Shown here piece after piece: positions 1 through 8,958 of a DNA stretch of 40,936 bases. The DNA comes from Oscillospiraceae bacterium. Lineage in GTDB: Bacteria > Bacillota > Clostridia > Oscillospirales > Ruminococcaceae. Below the pieces are notes generated by a model. The model saw only the letters and a program-made list of their open reading frames with translations. It was not told the DNA's origin and made no database searches. The stretch's first letter is position 1. Every line of letters starts with the position of its first letter. The position numbers were made by a program, and so were the translations under genes. The stretch lies in NCBI GenBank assembly GCA_017521325.1, contig JAFXCV010000057.1, positions 1 to 40,936 of the forward strand, written 5' to 3'.

Positions 1-122
1 ACAGCGTCCAGATAACGCCGTTTCTGGTGCTGGAGTACCTCCTCGGAAGTACCGTACAGCTTCTGGAATGTCTTTGTGTATGCGTTATTTTCAATTTTCT
101 GCAATACGTCACGACTGTTCAT
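1..122 (-). CDS. galK: Galactokinase, N-terminal part (runs off the left edge)
   Basis: Galactokinase phosphorylates galactose to galactose-1-phosphate in the Leloir pathway. The 40 visible codons begin MNSRDVLQKIENNAYTKTF and continue with KLYGTSEEVLQHQKRRY, which resembles the N-terminus of Bacillota galactokinases (LYG...EEVL..QK.RY). The start ATG at 122 is preceded by AGGAGGAATCAGC, a clear ribosome binding site. The gene lies 11 nt after the beta-galactosidase stop on the same strand, so it is the third gene of the lac operon and would use the galactose released by that enzyme. The catalytic GHMP motifs lie outside the window, so the call rests on the N-terminus and context. Confidence 0.8.
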   Translation of the reverse strand, partial: MNSRDVLQKIENNAYTKTFQKLYGTSEEVLQHQKRRYLDA

Positions 123-133
123 GCTGATTCCTC

Positions 134-3064
134 CTAGCAGAGCGAGCAAATTTCAAATTGCAATGTCATGGGATTTTCTGCACTGATTTTAAATTCCTGA
201 TGCACCGGTGCACCCCAGCTGTCATCACCGCCCACGCCCATCTGCTTTGCGGCAATGCGTACCCATGTGTAGGTTGGTTCTGGTAATTCCTCACGATGCA
301 GAGCGTTGTCGAGTTCATAGGTACTATATGGCAGAACGCTCATTTCAAAGGGTGTTTCTGTCGATGTAAAGGCAAGACCTGTGCCGTTTTCGTTGTAAAC
401 ATTCACATATCTCACATCCGTGTGATTTCCGCATTCCTGCGGGTTCAGGTATTTTGTGAAATTATCCTGTGCAGTCGATGTATATACGCCGAGTCTTGCA
501 CCGTTGTTACGGTCGATGTAGTTTTCGTCGGGGCCAAGTCCGTAGAATGTGAAGTTTTCATACTGGCGTTTCATTTTGAAATCCATCGCAAATACGGGCA
601 TATCTGCCATTCCCTTCACACCGGGATAGTCCGCCTTTACGCCCAGTCTGCCGTCAAAGTAAGCGGAGTATGTCACCTTGTACTCGAACGCCGGAACGGT
701 CGGTGCGGCGAATGTATAGGTCACATCAAGGCGGTCTGCGTGTTCCTCGGTATCAAATCCAACCTGTTTTGCACATTTCCCTGCAATCTGCCACTGTGCC
801 ATTGCAAAGGGATAGCCTGCACCGGTGTCGTTGTCGGTCATCGCTCTCCAGAAGCTGATTTTCGGTGCTCTTGTGATGTATTCCGTTCCATTGTAAATCA
901 GAGAGCTGATACCACCCTCACGCTTGTCAAACAGCATGGAGAAGCCTTCGCCGTGCACGCCCACGGAGAAATCACCATAGACGATCTCTGCCCTTGCAGC
1001 AGTTATTTCAGACTTGATTTCGGGCATTTTCACGATTTCCTGTGCAAAGGAAATCTCGTGTCCCTTTTCTGCCCAGATGGTATCCTCTGCAAGTACTGCG
1101 GATGCAGTCAGCACATATTCACCGCCATGTTCGGGGACAACAAGACCGATTTTCACGCTGCCTGTTTCCCCAGCAGAAATGTTCAGACGATGTTCCTCTG
1201 TACCGAGGATTTCGCCCTCTTTTGCAAGGGTCACCTTGAACAAATAGCCGCTTGTATCAATGAACAGGTTTCTGTTTTCTACGGTCAGCACGCCATTTGT
1301 GATATTCATTCTGATGTTGGAGTAAAGCTGTTTTGCTTCGCTGACCTTCGGAGAATAGCTGCGGTCTGCGTAGACAATGCCGTTCGTGCAGAAGCCGTAG
1401 TCGCTCTGTCTGTCATCAAAATCGCCACCATACACAAGGACGCCATCCTTGTACAGTGCCTGATCAATGTAGTCCCAGATAAAGCCGCCCTGATAGGCAT
1501 CAAACTTGTCCTCAAGATCAGTGTACAGCTTCATACCGCCAAGGGAGTTGCCCATGGCATGCATATATTCACAGCTGATGTAGGGCTTCTTCGGAGCGTT
1601 GCTCAGATATTCCTCAACATCACAGGGCTTTGCGTACATTCTGCTTTCCATATCGGTGATGTGGTCATATTTTCGATTCCAGAACACGCCCTCGTAGTGG
1701 ACAAGTCGGGTGGAATCTGCTTCGTGAAAATACGCAGCCATTGCTGCAATATCATCGCCGCAGTTCGACTCATTGCCGCAAGACCAGATCAGCACGCTTG
1801 CATGGTTCTTGTCACGCTCATACATGGACTTTGCTCTGTCAAGCACTGCTCCCAGCCACTGCGGATCGGATGCAGGCACGATTTCGTTTGCACCATGCGT
1901 TTCCAGATTGGTTTCGTCAATCAGATAAATGCCATATTCATCGCAAAGACGATACCAGAGAGAGTTATTCGGATAGTGGCAGGTGCGGACAGCGTTAATG
2001 TTGTTCTGCTTCATGAAGCGGATGTCCCAGAGCATATCTTCTTCGGTGATGGCACGTCCACGCTTTGCATTCCACTCGTGGCGGTTGATGCCCTTGAAAA
2101 TGATACGCTTCCCGTTCAGGCACATCAAATTATTTTTCAGCTCAAAGGTACGGAATCCAACCTTTGTTTCTGCGGTTTCGATCACTTCACCATTTACGAT
2201 GATTTCAGCGGTCAGTTTGTAGAGATTCGGTGCTTCTGCACTCCACGGCATCACATCGGGGATGGATGCAGTTACATTCGCTGCATCGCTCTCATAAACC
2301 TTGTTGCCGTTCTTGTCAGTCAGTGTAAGCTTGACTGCATAATCATTTTTACCCACAATAGTAAGCTCAGTTGTCAGAATACCATTCCCATTCTCATAGT
2401 CGTAATCCGCAATCACCTTCATATCACGAACATGGATTTCGGGAACAGCGTACAGATACACCTCACGGAAGATACCGGAAAACCGCCAGAAATCCTGATC
2501 TTCCAGCCAGCTTGCCGTGCTGTAGCGGTAAACCTCGACTGCAAGCTTGTTGTTCTTTTCTTTCAGATAGGGCGTGATGTTGAATTCGGAGGGAGTGAAG
2601 CTGTCCTCCGCATAGCCAACAAACTCACCGTTCAGCCACACATAGATGGCAGTTTCCACGCCCTGAAAGCTGATGAATGTTTCCTTGCCAAACAAGGATG
2701 CATCCACATCAAAGAACTTCACATAGCTGCCCACGGGGTTACGCATCTGCGGAATCTGCGGCGGAACGAGACTTTCCTGACCTTCCCAAGGATACTGGGT
2801 GTTCACATACTGCGGTTTGTCGTAGCCCTGCAGCTGGATGTGTCCGGGGACGATGATGTCATCGAAGCTTGTTACATCAAAATCTGTCTTGTAGAATTCG
2901 GCAGGTCTATCCACGGGATGTTCGGTATATGCAAACTTCCAAGTGCCGTTCAGGCTCTGACGAAGATTTCCGTCCTTTGTTGTATATGTATGGTCGGAGT
3001 GTGCCTTTTCTCTGTTAACTTCAAAAATTTCAGGATTTGCGAGCCAGTCGAGTGTCGGTTTCAT
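134..3064 (-). CDS. lacZ: Beta-galactosidase, glycoside hydrolase family 2 (976 aa)
   Basis: This cytoplasmic enzyme hydrolyses lactose and other beta-galactosides. The protein has the full GH2 order: N-terminal jelly roll (MKPTLDWLANPEIFEVNRE, then the LNGTWKF motif), Ig-like domains, TIM barrel, and a C-terminal domain ending near residue 976. The acid/base Glu is E432 in WSCGNESN and the nucleophile is E499 in SCEYMHAMGN. The motif NAVRTCHYPN is also present. I chose the ATG at 3064 because TAAGGAGGACGTTATT precedes it; a longer reading frame to 3121 runs back into the symporter gene and has no independent support. The symporter stop codon (TAA, 3078-3080) is part of this ribosome binding site, which suggests translational coupling. 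Length is usual for the family and I see no damage. Confidence 0.96.
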   Translation of the reverse strand: MKPTLDWLANPEIFEVNREKAHSDHTYTTKDGNLRQSLNGTWKFAYTEHPVDRPAEFYKTDFDVTSFDDIIVPGHIQLQGYDKPQYVNTQYPWEGQESLVPPQIPQMRNPVGSYVKFFDVDASLFGKETFISFQGVETAIYVWLNGEFVGYAEDSFTPSEFNITPYLKEKNNKLAVEVYRYSTASWLEDQDFWRFSGIFREVYLYAVPEIHVRDMKVIADYDYENGNGILTTELTIVGKNDYAVKLTLTDKNGNKVYESDAANVTASIPDVMPWSAEAPNLYKLTAEIIVNGEVIETAETKVGFRTFELKNNLMCLNGKRIIFKGINRHEWNAKRGRAITEEDMLWDIRFMKQNNINAVRTCHYPNNSLWYRLCDEYGIYLIDETNLETHGANEIVPASDPQWLGAVLDRAKSMYERDKNHASVLIWSCGNESNCGDDIAAMAAYFHEADSTRLVHYEGVFWNRKYDHITDMESRMYAKPCDVEEYLSNAPKKPYISCEYMHAMGNSLGGMKLYTDLEDKFDAYQGGFIWDYIDQALYKDGVLVYGGDFDDRQSDYGFCTNGIVYADRSYSPKVSEAKQLYSNIRMNITNGVLTVENRNLFIDTSGYLFKVTLAKEGEILGTEEHRLNISAGETGSVKIGLVVPEHGGEYVLTASAVLAEDTIWAEKGHEISFAQEIVKMPEIKSEITAARAEIVYGDFSVGVHGEGFSMLFDKREGGISSLIYNGTEYITRAPKISFWRAMTDNDTGAGYPFAMAQWQIAGKCAKQVGFDTEEHADRLDVTYTFAAPTVPAFEYKVTYSAYFDGRLGVKADYPGVKGMADMPVFAMDFKMKRQYENFTFYGLGPDENYIDRNNGARLGVYTSTAQDNFTKYLNPQECGNHTDVRYVNVYNENGTGLAFTSTETPFEMSVLPYSTYELDNALHREELPEPTYTWVRIAAKQMGVGGDDSWGAPVHQEFKISAENPMTLQFEICSLC

Positions 3065-3077
3065 AATAACGTCCTCC

Positions 3078-4514
3078 TTATTTGTTGTGGTTTTTGTCCC
3101 AGTTTTCATTTGCCTTTTCAACTGTCAGCCTTGACAGCAGAATTGTAATCAAAAGATTGAGAAGCATCGGCAGCCAGAGATACATGAAGTGCAGCATATT
3201 GATGCAGGATTCCGGCTGTACAGCTGCATTTGCCACATAGCCGCCTGCTGCAAGAAGCCAGCCTGTGAGTGCGGTTCCGATACCGCCTCCGATTTTTACG
3301 CCGAGAGATGAGCAGGAATACATGGTGCCGTCAATACGCTTGCCTGTTGTGCGGTAGGTATAATCGGAGCAGGCTGCAATCAGTGCGTTCAGGTCTCCCT
3401 GCATCGGGCTCATTGCAATTGCGGCTACACCTGTGAAGATGAGCATCATCGGGATATTCTGCATATATCCGCCCACAACCACAAGTCCTCTTGCAATGGT
3501 GGAAATCAGGTAGCCGGTGAGGTTGAGCTTGTACATGCCCTTGCATTTCTTGACAAGATAGGGAGTAATCAGCAGACCGCAGATCATGGGGATGTTGATT
3601 GCAAGCGAGAAAGTGCCGAGCAGATCCTCATCACCGAGGATGTAGGTCATGTAGTAAATACCCATACTGAGTGTGGCGGAGAAAAGCTGCGTCAGGATGT
3701 AGACCGCACAGATGATGATGTAGTATTTGTTTGCAAGGAGCAGCTTTGCAGCGTCAAGCAGTGAGTACTTCTTGCTTTCATCTTCGGTACGGTGTTCCTT
3801 GTCAGCAAGCTCAAAATCGGGATAGGCATCGGCAGAGAATTTTGCAGCTTCTTCATCGGCATGATTTTCATTTTCCAGTTCTTCTTCGGGAAGCTCCTTG
3901 ACGGAGAATACGGAGATGGTATTCACCACAAGTCCGATCACTGCGTAGATGATTGCAACATTTCTCCAACCTTCCACACCGCCGCCGCACCAGTCAACGG
4001 CTTTCACAGTTATCGACTGGATCAGGAGGCTTGTGCCGAATGCGAAGATAAAGCGGATGGAACCCATTTGTACTCGCTCGTTGCCGTTTTTGGTGATGAG
4101 TGCGGTCAGTGCAGAATAGGCGATGTTGTTTGCGGTGTAGAATACGGCATTGAGCAGTGTGTAGGTGATGAAGAAATATGCATATTTTGCGACATCCCCC
4201 CATGTTGTAGGAATTGCAAAAATTGCAGCCAGCATCACACTGCAGCCGATGTAGGGAAACAGCATCCAAGGACGAGCCTTGCCGAGCTTCGTTTTGGTTT
4301 TGTCAATCAGCGAACCGAATATGACATCTGTAAATCCGTCAAAAATTTTTGAAACCATCATCAGCGTTCCGACAATGCCTGCATTCAGTCCTGCTGTATC
4401 GGTCAGATAGATCATAACAAAGGTGGCAAGGAAGGCGTATACAACGTTTCCTGCGATATCTCCTGATCCATAGCCGATCTTGTTGTACCATTTCAGGTAT
4501 TTCTTTTCAGTCAT
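3078..4514 (-). CDS. GPH-family sugar:cation symporter, probable lactose/galactoside permease (478 aa)
   Basis: This is a 12-helix membrane transporter of the glycoside-pentoside-hexuronide:cation symporter family (LacS/MelB/XynB relatives). The N-terminus KYLKWYNKIGYGSGDIAGN and the following FVMIYLTDTAGLNAG and GSLIDKTKTKLGKARPW match the conserved first helices and the cytoplasmic R/K-rich loop of the family. There is no C-terminal IIA-like domain, so it is MelB-sized and not LacS-sized. The start at 4514 is preceded by AAAGGAGAG; an upstream in-frame start at 4541 overlaps this site and is less likely. It is first in the operon, 13 nt before beta-galactosidase, so galactosides are the expected substrate. 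That substrate call comes from context. Confidence 0.9.
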   Translation of the reverse strand: MTEKKYLKWYNKIGYGSGDIAGNVVYAFLATFVMIYLTDTAGLNAGIVGTLMMVSKIFDGFTDVIFGSLIDKTKTKLGKARPWMLFPYIGCSVMLAAIFAIPTTWGDVAKYAYFFITYTLLNAVFYTANNIAYSALTALITKNGNERVQMGSIRFIFAFGTSLLIQSITVKAVDWCGGGVEGWRNVAIIYAVIGLVVNTISVFSVKELPEEELENENHADEEAAKFSADAYPDFELADKEHRTEDESKKYSLLDAAKLLLANKYYIIICAVYILTQLFSATLSMGIYYMTYILGDEDLLGTFSLAINIPMICGLLITPYLVKKCKGMYKLNLTGYLISTIARGLVVVGGYMQNIPMMLIFTGVAAIAMSPMQGDLNALIAACSDYTYRTTGKRIDGTMYSCSSLGVKIGGGIGTALTGWLLAAGGYVANAAVQPESCINMLHFMYLWLPMLLNLLITILLSRLTVEKANENWDKNHNK

Positions 4515-4626
4515 GTTACTCTCTCCTTTAAAAGAATTCATTCAGTTTTTTGCAAATGTCCGCCGCAGCTCTCGAGTTCTGCTTCGGAAACAGTATTCCT
4601 TGAAATCCGGAGTACTGCAATTCGAT

Positions 4627-4640
4627 TAAAGGTACCTTTA
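4627..4640. promoter_or_regulatory. 14-bp perfect palindrome, candidate operator of the lac operon
   Basis: TAAAGGTACCTTTA reads the same on both strands. It sits just downstream of the -10 box of the minus-strand promoter, roughly at +1 to +14 of the symporter transcript, which is a typical repressor operator position. No repressor gene is visible next to it. The binding protein is unknown. Confidence 0.4.
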
Positions 4641-4647
4641 CTTTCTG

Positions 4648-4676
4648 ATTCTATTCTATCACAGGTTTTGCGGTAA
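4648..4676 (-). promoter_or_regulatory. Candidate promoter of the symporter-lacZ-galK operon
   Basis: Read on the minus strand, TTACCG (4676-4671) is followed after 17 bp by TAGAAT (4653-4648). The -35 is poor, as expected for a promoter that needs an activator. The phased repeats at 4695-4715 lie just upstream of it. Confidence 0.45.
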
Positions 4677-4694
4677 TTCCATAAACACAATGGG

Positions 4695-4715
4695 ACAAAA
4701 CATGCACAAAATGAT
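4695..4715. promoter_or_regulatory. Phased direct repeats, candidate AraC-type binding half-sites
   Basis: ACAAAACATG (4695-4704) and ACAAAATGAT (4706-4715) start 11 bp apart, one helical turn, and a weaker ACACAATGGG lies at 4685. AraC/XylS proteins usually bind such direct half-sites. The repeats lie between the two divergent promoters, upstream of the weak lac -35 and next to the regulator's own -35. Assignment to the adjacent AraC-type regulator is an inference. Confidence 0.4.
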
Positions 4716-4724
4716 ACTTTGCTA

Positions 4725-4753
4725 TTGAAATGTGGATTCAGATATGCTATAAT
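4725..4753 (+). promoter_or_regulatory. Promoter of the AraC-type regulator gene
   Basis: TTGAAA (4725-4730), a 17-bp spacer and a perfect TATAAT (4748-4753) precede the AraC-type gene. The transcript would start near 4760, about 24 nt before the start codon. Confidence 0.75.
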
Positions 4754-4783
4754 GTAGAAAAGAACACAGAAGGAGGTCTGTGC

Positions 4784-5656
4784 ATGTATACGAACGTTGC
4801 CTATCTGCATAATTCCCTGACCGATATGGCGGATGAAAGCCGTTCCCTGATCGTGACCAGCTGCGGATACTATCGTGTCCACAGCAGATCCGTGGTTTCG
4901 ACCGAACGTCCGCAGGGCAGAAGAGATTATCAGCTTTTGTATATTGCCAAAGGCAAGGGATATTTTTATTTCGATGGACTTGACGGGAAAGAAACGGTTA
5001 TTACGGAAGGTAACATGATCCTGTTCCGTCCGGGAGAGATGCAGTATTATTACTACCATGCCCCCGATAAAACCGAGGTGTACTGGGTGCATTTTACGGG
5101 GCGAATGGTGGAGGGCATTCTGGATAACTATGAACTTTCGCAGAAAGCGAATGTATTCTATACGGGAACATCCCCTGATTATGCGTGGCTGTACCGCCAG
5201 ATGATACAGGAATTACAGCTGTGCCGACCGAATTACGAGGAGCTGCTTACACTGAATCTGCGGCATATCTTCATCCAGATCAACCGCTACATTAAAGAAG
5301 GACGCAAAAAGGGCAGCGACGCCCAGAACGAGATCGAGCGTGCTACCCATTATTTCAATGAACACTACAATGAACAGATCAATATTGACGATTATGCCGC
5401 ATCACGGCACATGAGCACCTGCTGGTTTATCCGAAGCTTCCGACAGATCGTGAAGGTCACACCGATGCAGTACATTCTCTCACTGCGGATGGCGAATGCA
5501 CAGAGCTTACTCGAATCTACTGAATACAACATATCTGAGATTGCAGAAGCGGTCGGATATGATAATCCCCTGTATTTCAGCAGGCTGTTTCATAAGCATA
5601 TCGGAGTTTCGCCGTCGGAATATCGGAAGGCGAGGTGCAGTACTGAAAATGACTGA
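4784..5656 (+). CDS. AraC-family transcriptional regulator (290 aa)
   Basis: This is a cytoplasmic DNA-binding regulator, probably activating the divergent galactoside operon in response to a sugar. The N-terminal third carries a cupin-type ligand-binding domain (GKGYFYFDG, then GNMILFRPGEMQYYYYH). The C-terminal hundred residues hold two helix-turn-helix motifs: IDDYAASRHMSTCWFIRSFR and ISEIAEAVGYDNPLYFSRLF, followed by GVSPSEYRK, the AraC signature. The start at 4784 has AGAAGGAGGTCTGTGC in front; the frame is open back to 4730 but that start overlaps the promoter. Its gene stands back to back with the symporter gene, the usual arrangement of an AraC-type sugar regulator with its target. 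The inducer cannot be read from the sequence. Confidence 0.92.
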   Translation: MYTNVAYLHNSLTDMADESRSLIVTSCGYYRVHSRSVVSTERPQGRRDYQLLYIAKGKGYFYFDGLDGKETVITEGNMILFRPGEMQYYYYHAPDKTEVYWVHFTGRMVEGILDNYELSQKANVFYTGTSPDYAWLYRQMIQELQLCRPNYEELLTLNLRHIFIQINRYIKEGRKKGSDAQNEIERATHYFNEHYNEQINIDDYAASRHMSTCWFIRSFRQIVKVTPMQYILSLRMANAQSLLESTEYNISEIAEAVGYDNPLYFSRLFHKHIGVSPSEYRKARCSTEND

Positions 5657-5761
5657 TATGATTTTTTGTCCATTTGTTTGCAGATTCATTACTTTCATAG
5701 AGGTTGTAAAGGAGAAAAGGCAGGAGAACTGACACCTTCCCCGATCTCATGTACAATATAC

Positions 5762-5793
5762 AAAATTGCCCTGCCGAGCGGCAGGGCGATTTT
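5762..5793. terminator. Bidirectional rho-independent terminator
   Basis: AAAATTGCCCTGCC (5762-5775) pairs with GGCAGGGCGATTTT (5780-5793) around the loop GAGC, giving a 14-bp stem with A and T tracts on its two sides. It sits between the convergent AraC-type and lipoprotein genes and can serve both. Confidence 0.85.
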
Positions 5794-5812
5794 GAGTTTA
5801 TGTATCGCTTTG

Positions 5813-8233
5813 TCAGTTCTGTTCGCTCACCAGAATTTCCGTTCTGCTCTGTATTCTCTTTGCAGCATCCTCGGCAGAAAGATCACCTGCAAAGTACATT
5901 TCCGCTTCTTCAAGGACAATGTTCACCACATTCTCATTCATCGTCATAACGGTGTCACAGGAACGGATATAGTCCTCCAGATCGTCACGCTCCTCCTGTG
6001 TCAGCGGATAAATTTTCCATCCTTGATTATCATAGTATTCCGCATCACTTCGCCCTTCGAAATCCATGATGTACATTTCATCATCCAGCTGCGTCTCAAA
6101 CTTTGTTTCTACGATGGAGTATCCGTTATAGTTTTCCGGATAAAGGAATGCCTTGACTACCTGCCATGCTGCCGCTGTATCCTTGCAGGCGGAGGAGATG
6201 GCAATTTCCGCACAAGGTACGATCTTGCCGCCTTCGCCATTATTGGAGGGATAGCCAACTAATGTGATTTCCTCCCCCATATCCCCATACTTTGCATAGG
6301 AATAGCCGCCTGCTGCATACGAATCCCCCCTGCCAAGCGTCAAGGGACAGAGATAGTCCTCATCACGAAGATATTTCATTGACTGGTCATAGAGGAATTT
6401 ATCCAGTTTCGCCATTGCATCAGGATCATCATAATTCTTTTCGGGTTCATCGACCTTTACAGGATAATTTCTGCAAAACTCCAGCATCTCGATAAATTCC
6501 GGCGAATTGAAGCTGCAAGTACCCTTTTCCTCATCCGTGAAATCCGTACCGTACAGCAGCATCTGCAGCGCATCGTTCTGTGAGAGCCATTTGTACTGGT
6601 TCTCCGTTGCATCGGCATAGAGGTCGATCATGTCATCCACCGTCCAGTTTTCCCGATCGAAAAGACGGGACTTGACTGCCATTGTGGATATGGAAAATTC
6701 CTGCGGGATCGCATACAAAGCACCATTTTCTGCCTCTGCCGCCTCCACAACATTCGGAACCAGCGTGCTGCGGTTGATTTCCGCATCCTCCTCCATGAAG
6801 TCATAGAGGTCAAGGAATGCTCCGCGCTTTCCAAGCTGCATAATGGTTTCATGACTGTCTTTCCCTCGTATGGTGTCTCTCATATAGATGATGTCCGGTG
6901 CATTGTCACTGATGATATCCAGCTTGAAGTTCTGGAGGGCATCGTTTGCTCCATTTGGCTCACCATAGTAGGTGCCGTCGGAGTTTTCGTAGCTAACGAT
7001 TTTCACTCGTATATTCTCATTGGTTTGATTGAATTTTCGCACAAAATCGGAAATATCTTCTCCCGAGCCGAGAACGCCGATCGTGATTGTCAGCTCCTCC
7101 GTCTGCTCCGATTCGTATTGACGAGTCAGGCGGTATATTTTTATGCCGTTCTCATAGCTTGTGCCAAGGAACGTACCGTCCTCCAGCGGAACAATATCCT
7201 GCAGTACGGTAAGATCGGATGCCTCCCAGTTGATGACCTCCTCCAGTGTACCGTCATCCTTGATGCCGTAGAGAGCGTCCGATCTGGAGACAAACATCCG
7301 ATAGTCGCCCTGACCACCGGAATTAATCATCGGGGTGAAGCCAACATCAGGATCCTCCACCACCGTGCAGAACGGTTCGGAAACTGCTCCGGTCTTTCTG
7401 TCAAACTCCGAAAGGAGAATTTTGGTGATGGTGTGCCCATCCCCCGGTACAGTATCAATACGATACTGCGTGTACACGGACTTTCCGTCACGGTCAAACA
7501 GAATACCGGCACGTTGTATATGCTCATTACCCTGAAGTTCGGGAACATACGCTTCTTCAAGTGTACCGTCCAGTGCAATTTTGAGGATCCTTCCATCCAT
7601 CATTGTGAGCCAGAGCACACCATCTCCGATGCAGAGCTGATTTATCTGGGAATTCCCATCCGATTGGAGGTAATTCTCCAGTTTCTCGATCGGGACTGCA
7701 CTTGTCAGCGTGCCGTCCATTGCATTGGTACACAGGAAGTAATCGCTCTCCCATGTGGCGTTATAGGTATCCCAGTCGTAGTCCTCCATTCCCACACGAT
7801 ACGGCTCCATATTGCTGTGGTTTTCCATAATGGCAATGCTGTAGATCTGATCTTCGCCGATCACATAGCGAACCCCAGCACAATAATATCCGTCATACGA
7901 GGCAGGCGTCACGAGTTTACTTGTGGTGGGACTTGAAAAATCCGCATTGAATTTGCACAGGAACACAGATTCCATGCCGCTGCCCAGACATGCCATACCG
8001 TCCGCTGTACGCTTGAAGTCAAAAAGAAAGTTAAGCCCATCGGGAAACGGAAAATCCTGTTTTTGGGCTTTGGTTGTAAGAGCACCCTTGCTGACCGATG
8101 TCACACTGCCGTCCGCTTCTGTTGCAGCATTCTCCTGCTGTACCGTGGAATCTTCCGGCTTTTGGGGGTTCTGACAGCCGCAGAGCAGCAGGCACAGTGC
8201 CGTGACTGCGGCAAAAATTCGTTTGCATTTCAT
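5813..8233 (-). CDS. Lipoprotein with extracellular solute-binding C-terminal half (806 aa)
   Basis: This is a membrane-anchored extracellular lipoprotein. The first 20 residues are a lipoprotein signal (MKCKRIFAAVTALCLLLCGC, lipobox L17-C-G-C20), followed by a Gln/Glu-rich linker. Residues of about 60-370 contain repeated beta-rich segments (for example GDGVLWLTMMDGRILKIALDG) that look like a propeller or sensor region. From about residue 375 (LTITIGVLGSGEDISDFVRKFNQ) the protein matches bacterial extracellular solute-binding proteins of ABC sugar importers, including NGALYAIPQE. It is about twice the length of an ordinary binding protein, and no permease or ATPase gene is nearby. Its start (8233, with AAGGAGAAATGAT upstream) is one base after the stop of the membrane protein gene, so it is in the sigma-factor operon. 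I infer a sensing role more than transport. Confidence 0.8.
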   Translation of the reverse strand: MKCKRIFAAVTALCLLLCGCQNPQKPEDSTVQQENAATEADGSVTSVSKGALTTKAQKQDFPFPDGLNFLFDFKRTADGMACLGSGMESVFLCKFNADFSSPTTSKLVTPASYDGYYCAGVRYVIGEDQIYSIAIMENHSNMEPYRVGMEDYDWDTYNATWESDYFLCTNAMDGTLTSAVPIEKLENYLQSDGNSQINQLCIGDGVLWLTMMDGRILKIALDGTLEEAYVPELQGNEHIQRAGILFDRDGKSVYTQYRIDTVPGDGHTITKILLSEFDRKTGAVSEPFCTVVEDPDVGFTPMINSGGQGDYRMFVSRSDALYGIKDDGTLEEVINWEASDLTVLQDIVPLEDGTFLGTSYENGIKIYRLTRQYESEQTEELTITIGVLGSGEDISDFVRKFNQTNENIRVKIVSYENSDGTYYGEPNGANDALQNFKLDIISDNAPDIIYMRDTIRGKDSHETIMQLGKRGAFLDLYDFMEEDAEINRSTLVPNVVEAAEAENGALYAIPQEFSISTMAVKSRLFDRENWTVDDMIDLYADATENQYKWLSQNDALQMLLYGTDFTDEEKGTCSFNSPEFIEMLEFCRNYPVKVDEPEKNYDDPDAMAKLDKFLYDQSMKYLRDEDYLCPLTLGRGDSYAAGGYSYAKYGDMGEEITLVGYPSNNGEGGKIVPCAEIAISSACKDTAAAWQVVKAFLYPENYNGYSIVETKFETQLDDEMYIMDFEGRSDAEYYDNQGWKIYPLTQEERDDLEDYIRSCDTVMTMNENVVNIVLEEAEMYFAGDLSAEDAAKRIQSRTEILVSEQN

Positions 8234-8234
8234 A

Positions 8235-8957
8235 TCATTTCTCCTTGTCAATGAGTTCCGTATAGGGGTGTTCCGTGGAATAGCTTGTCACGAGGTAACA
8301 TTCCGATGGCTCGCTGTCCATTTTGTACCACAGCTCCAGCAGTCTTGTTTCGCCCGAATGCAGGGTAAACATATAGGGGTGTGCATTCTGTTCTCCGCCC
8401 GTTTCTATTTTGCACGCCTGCACCGCTTTCCACAGACTGCCGTCCTGCCCGACGGCAAGCATGAAATTATCCGCCATAAACACATTGGGCTGTTCGGGGA
8501 CATGGGATGCCGCATTCTCGCTTTCAAGGGTGATGCTGACATGGTAAAGACCGTCCTGCGTCATTTCGAACTCCTCCACGGTCAGCAGAAGCTTGCCGTG
8601 CTGTGTAAGATTTCCGACTGCATAGGGATCACCTGTTTCATGAACAAGAAGGGGCGGATCTTCCTGCTCGGATGGCGGCATATGTGCTTTCAGAACAAAT
8701 ATCCCCGCAAACGTTCCGAACAGCACAAGCACACACGCCGCAGCAGCGGATGCATACTGCATCCATGAAAAACGGGGAGCATGCCCGATGGCAAACGTTT
8801 CGACTTGTGCATCCGTGTCCGTCTGCAGCCGTTCTTCGATCCTTTGGAAGATCCGTTCATGATCGGCATCCGGTATGCCGGAATACTGCTCCCCGATGTT
8901 CACAGCGGTATTCTCGTCCACATCATGAAGCATTTGGATCAAATCCTTTTTTTGCAT
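8235..8957 (-). CDS. Single-pass membrane protein, probable anti-sigma factor (240 aa)
   Basis: The protein has a cytoplasmic N-terminal part of about 65 residues (MQKKDLIQMLHDVDENTAVN, then PDADHERIFQRIEERL), one transmembrane segment at about residues 66-89, and an extracytoplasmic beta-rich domain of about 150 residues. This layout, with co-transcription directly after a sigma factor gene, is that of an anti-sigma factor holding its sigma at the membrane. The start at 8957 overlaps the region of the sigma stop (TGAGATG), and GGATTGGAGGG lies upstream. A longer frame reaching 9182 overlaps the sigma gene and is not supported. I see no zinc-binding HxxxCxxC motif, so it is not a ZAS-type anti-sigma. 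The function is inferred from topology and position. Confidence 0.65.
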   Translation of the reverse strand: MQKKDLIQMLHDVDENTAVNIGEQYSGIPDADHERIFQRIEERLQTDTDAQVETFAIGHAPRFSWMQYASAAAACVLVLFGTFAGIFVLKAHMPPSEQEDPPLLVHETGDPYAVGNLTQHGKLLLTVEEFEMTQDGLYHVSITLESENAASHVPEQPNVFMADNFMLAVGQDGSLWKAVQACKIETGGEQNAHPYMFTLHSGETRLLELWYKMDSEPSECYLVTSYSTEHPYTELIDKEK

Positions 8958-8958
8958 C

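Noticed and set aside
296..3148. 950-codon open frame on the plus strand opposite beta-galactosidase
   Set aside because: It is the antisense shadow of lacZ, whose frame has all GH2 motifs; the antisense product resembles nothing, is Cys/His/Val-rich as antisense frames are, and lacks a ribosome binding site.
5666..6262. 198-codon plus-strand frame after the AraC-type gene
   Set aside because: It runs through the bidirectional terminator and is antisense to the lipoprotein gene.
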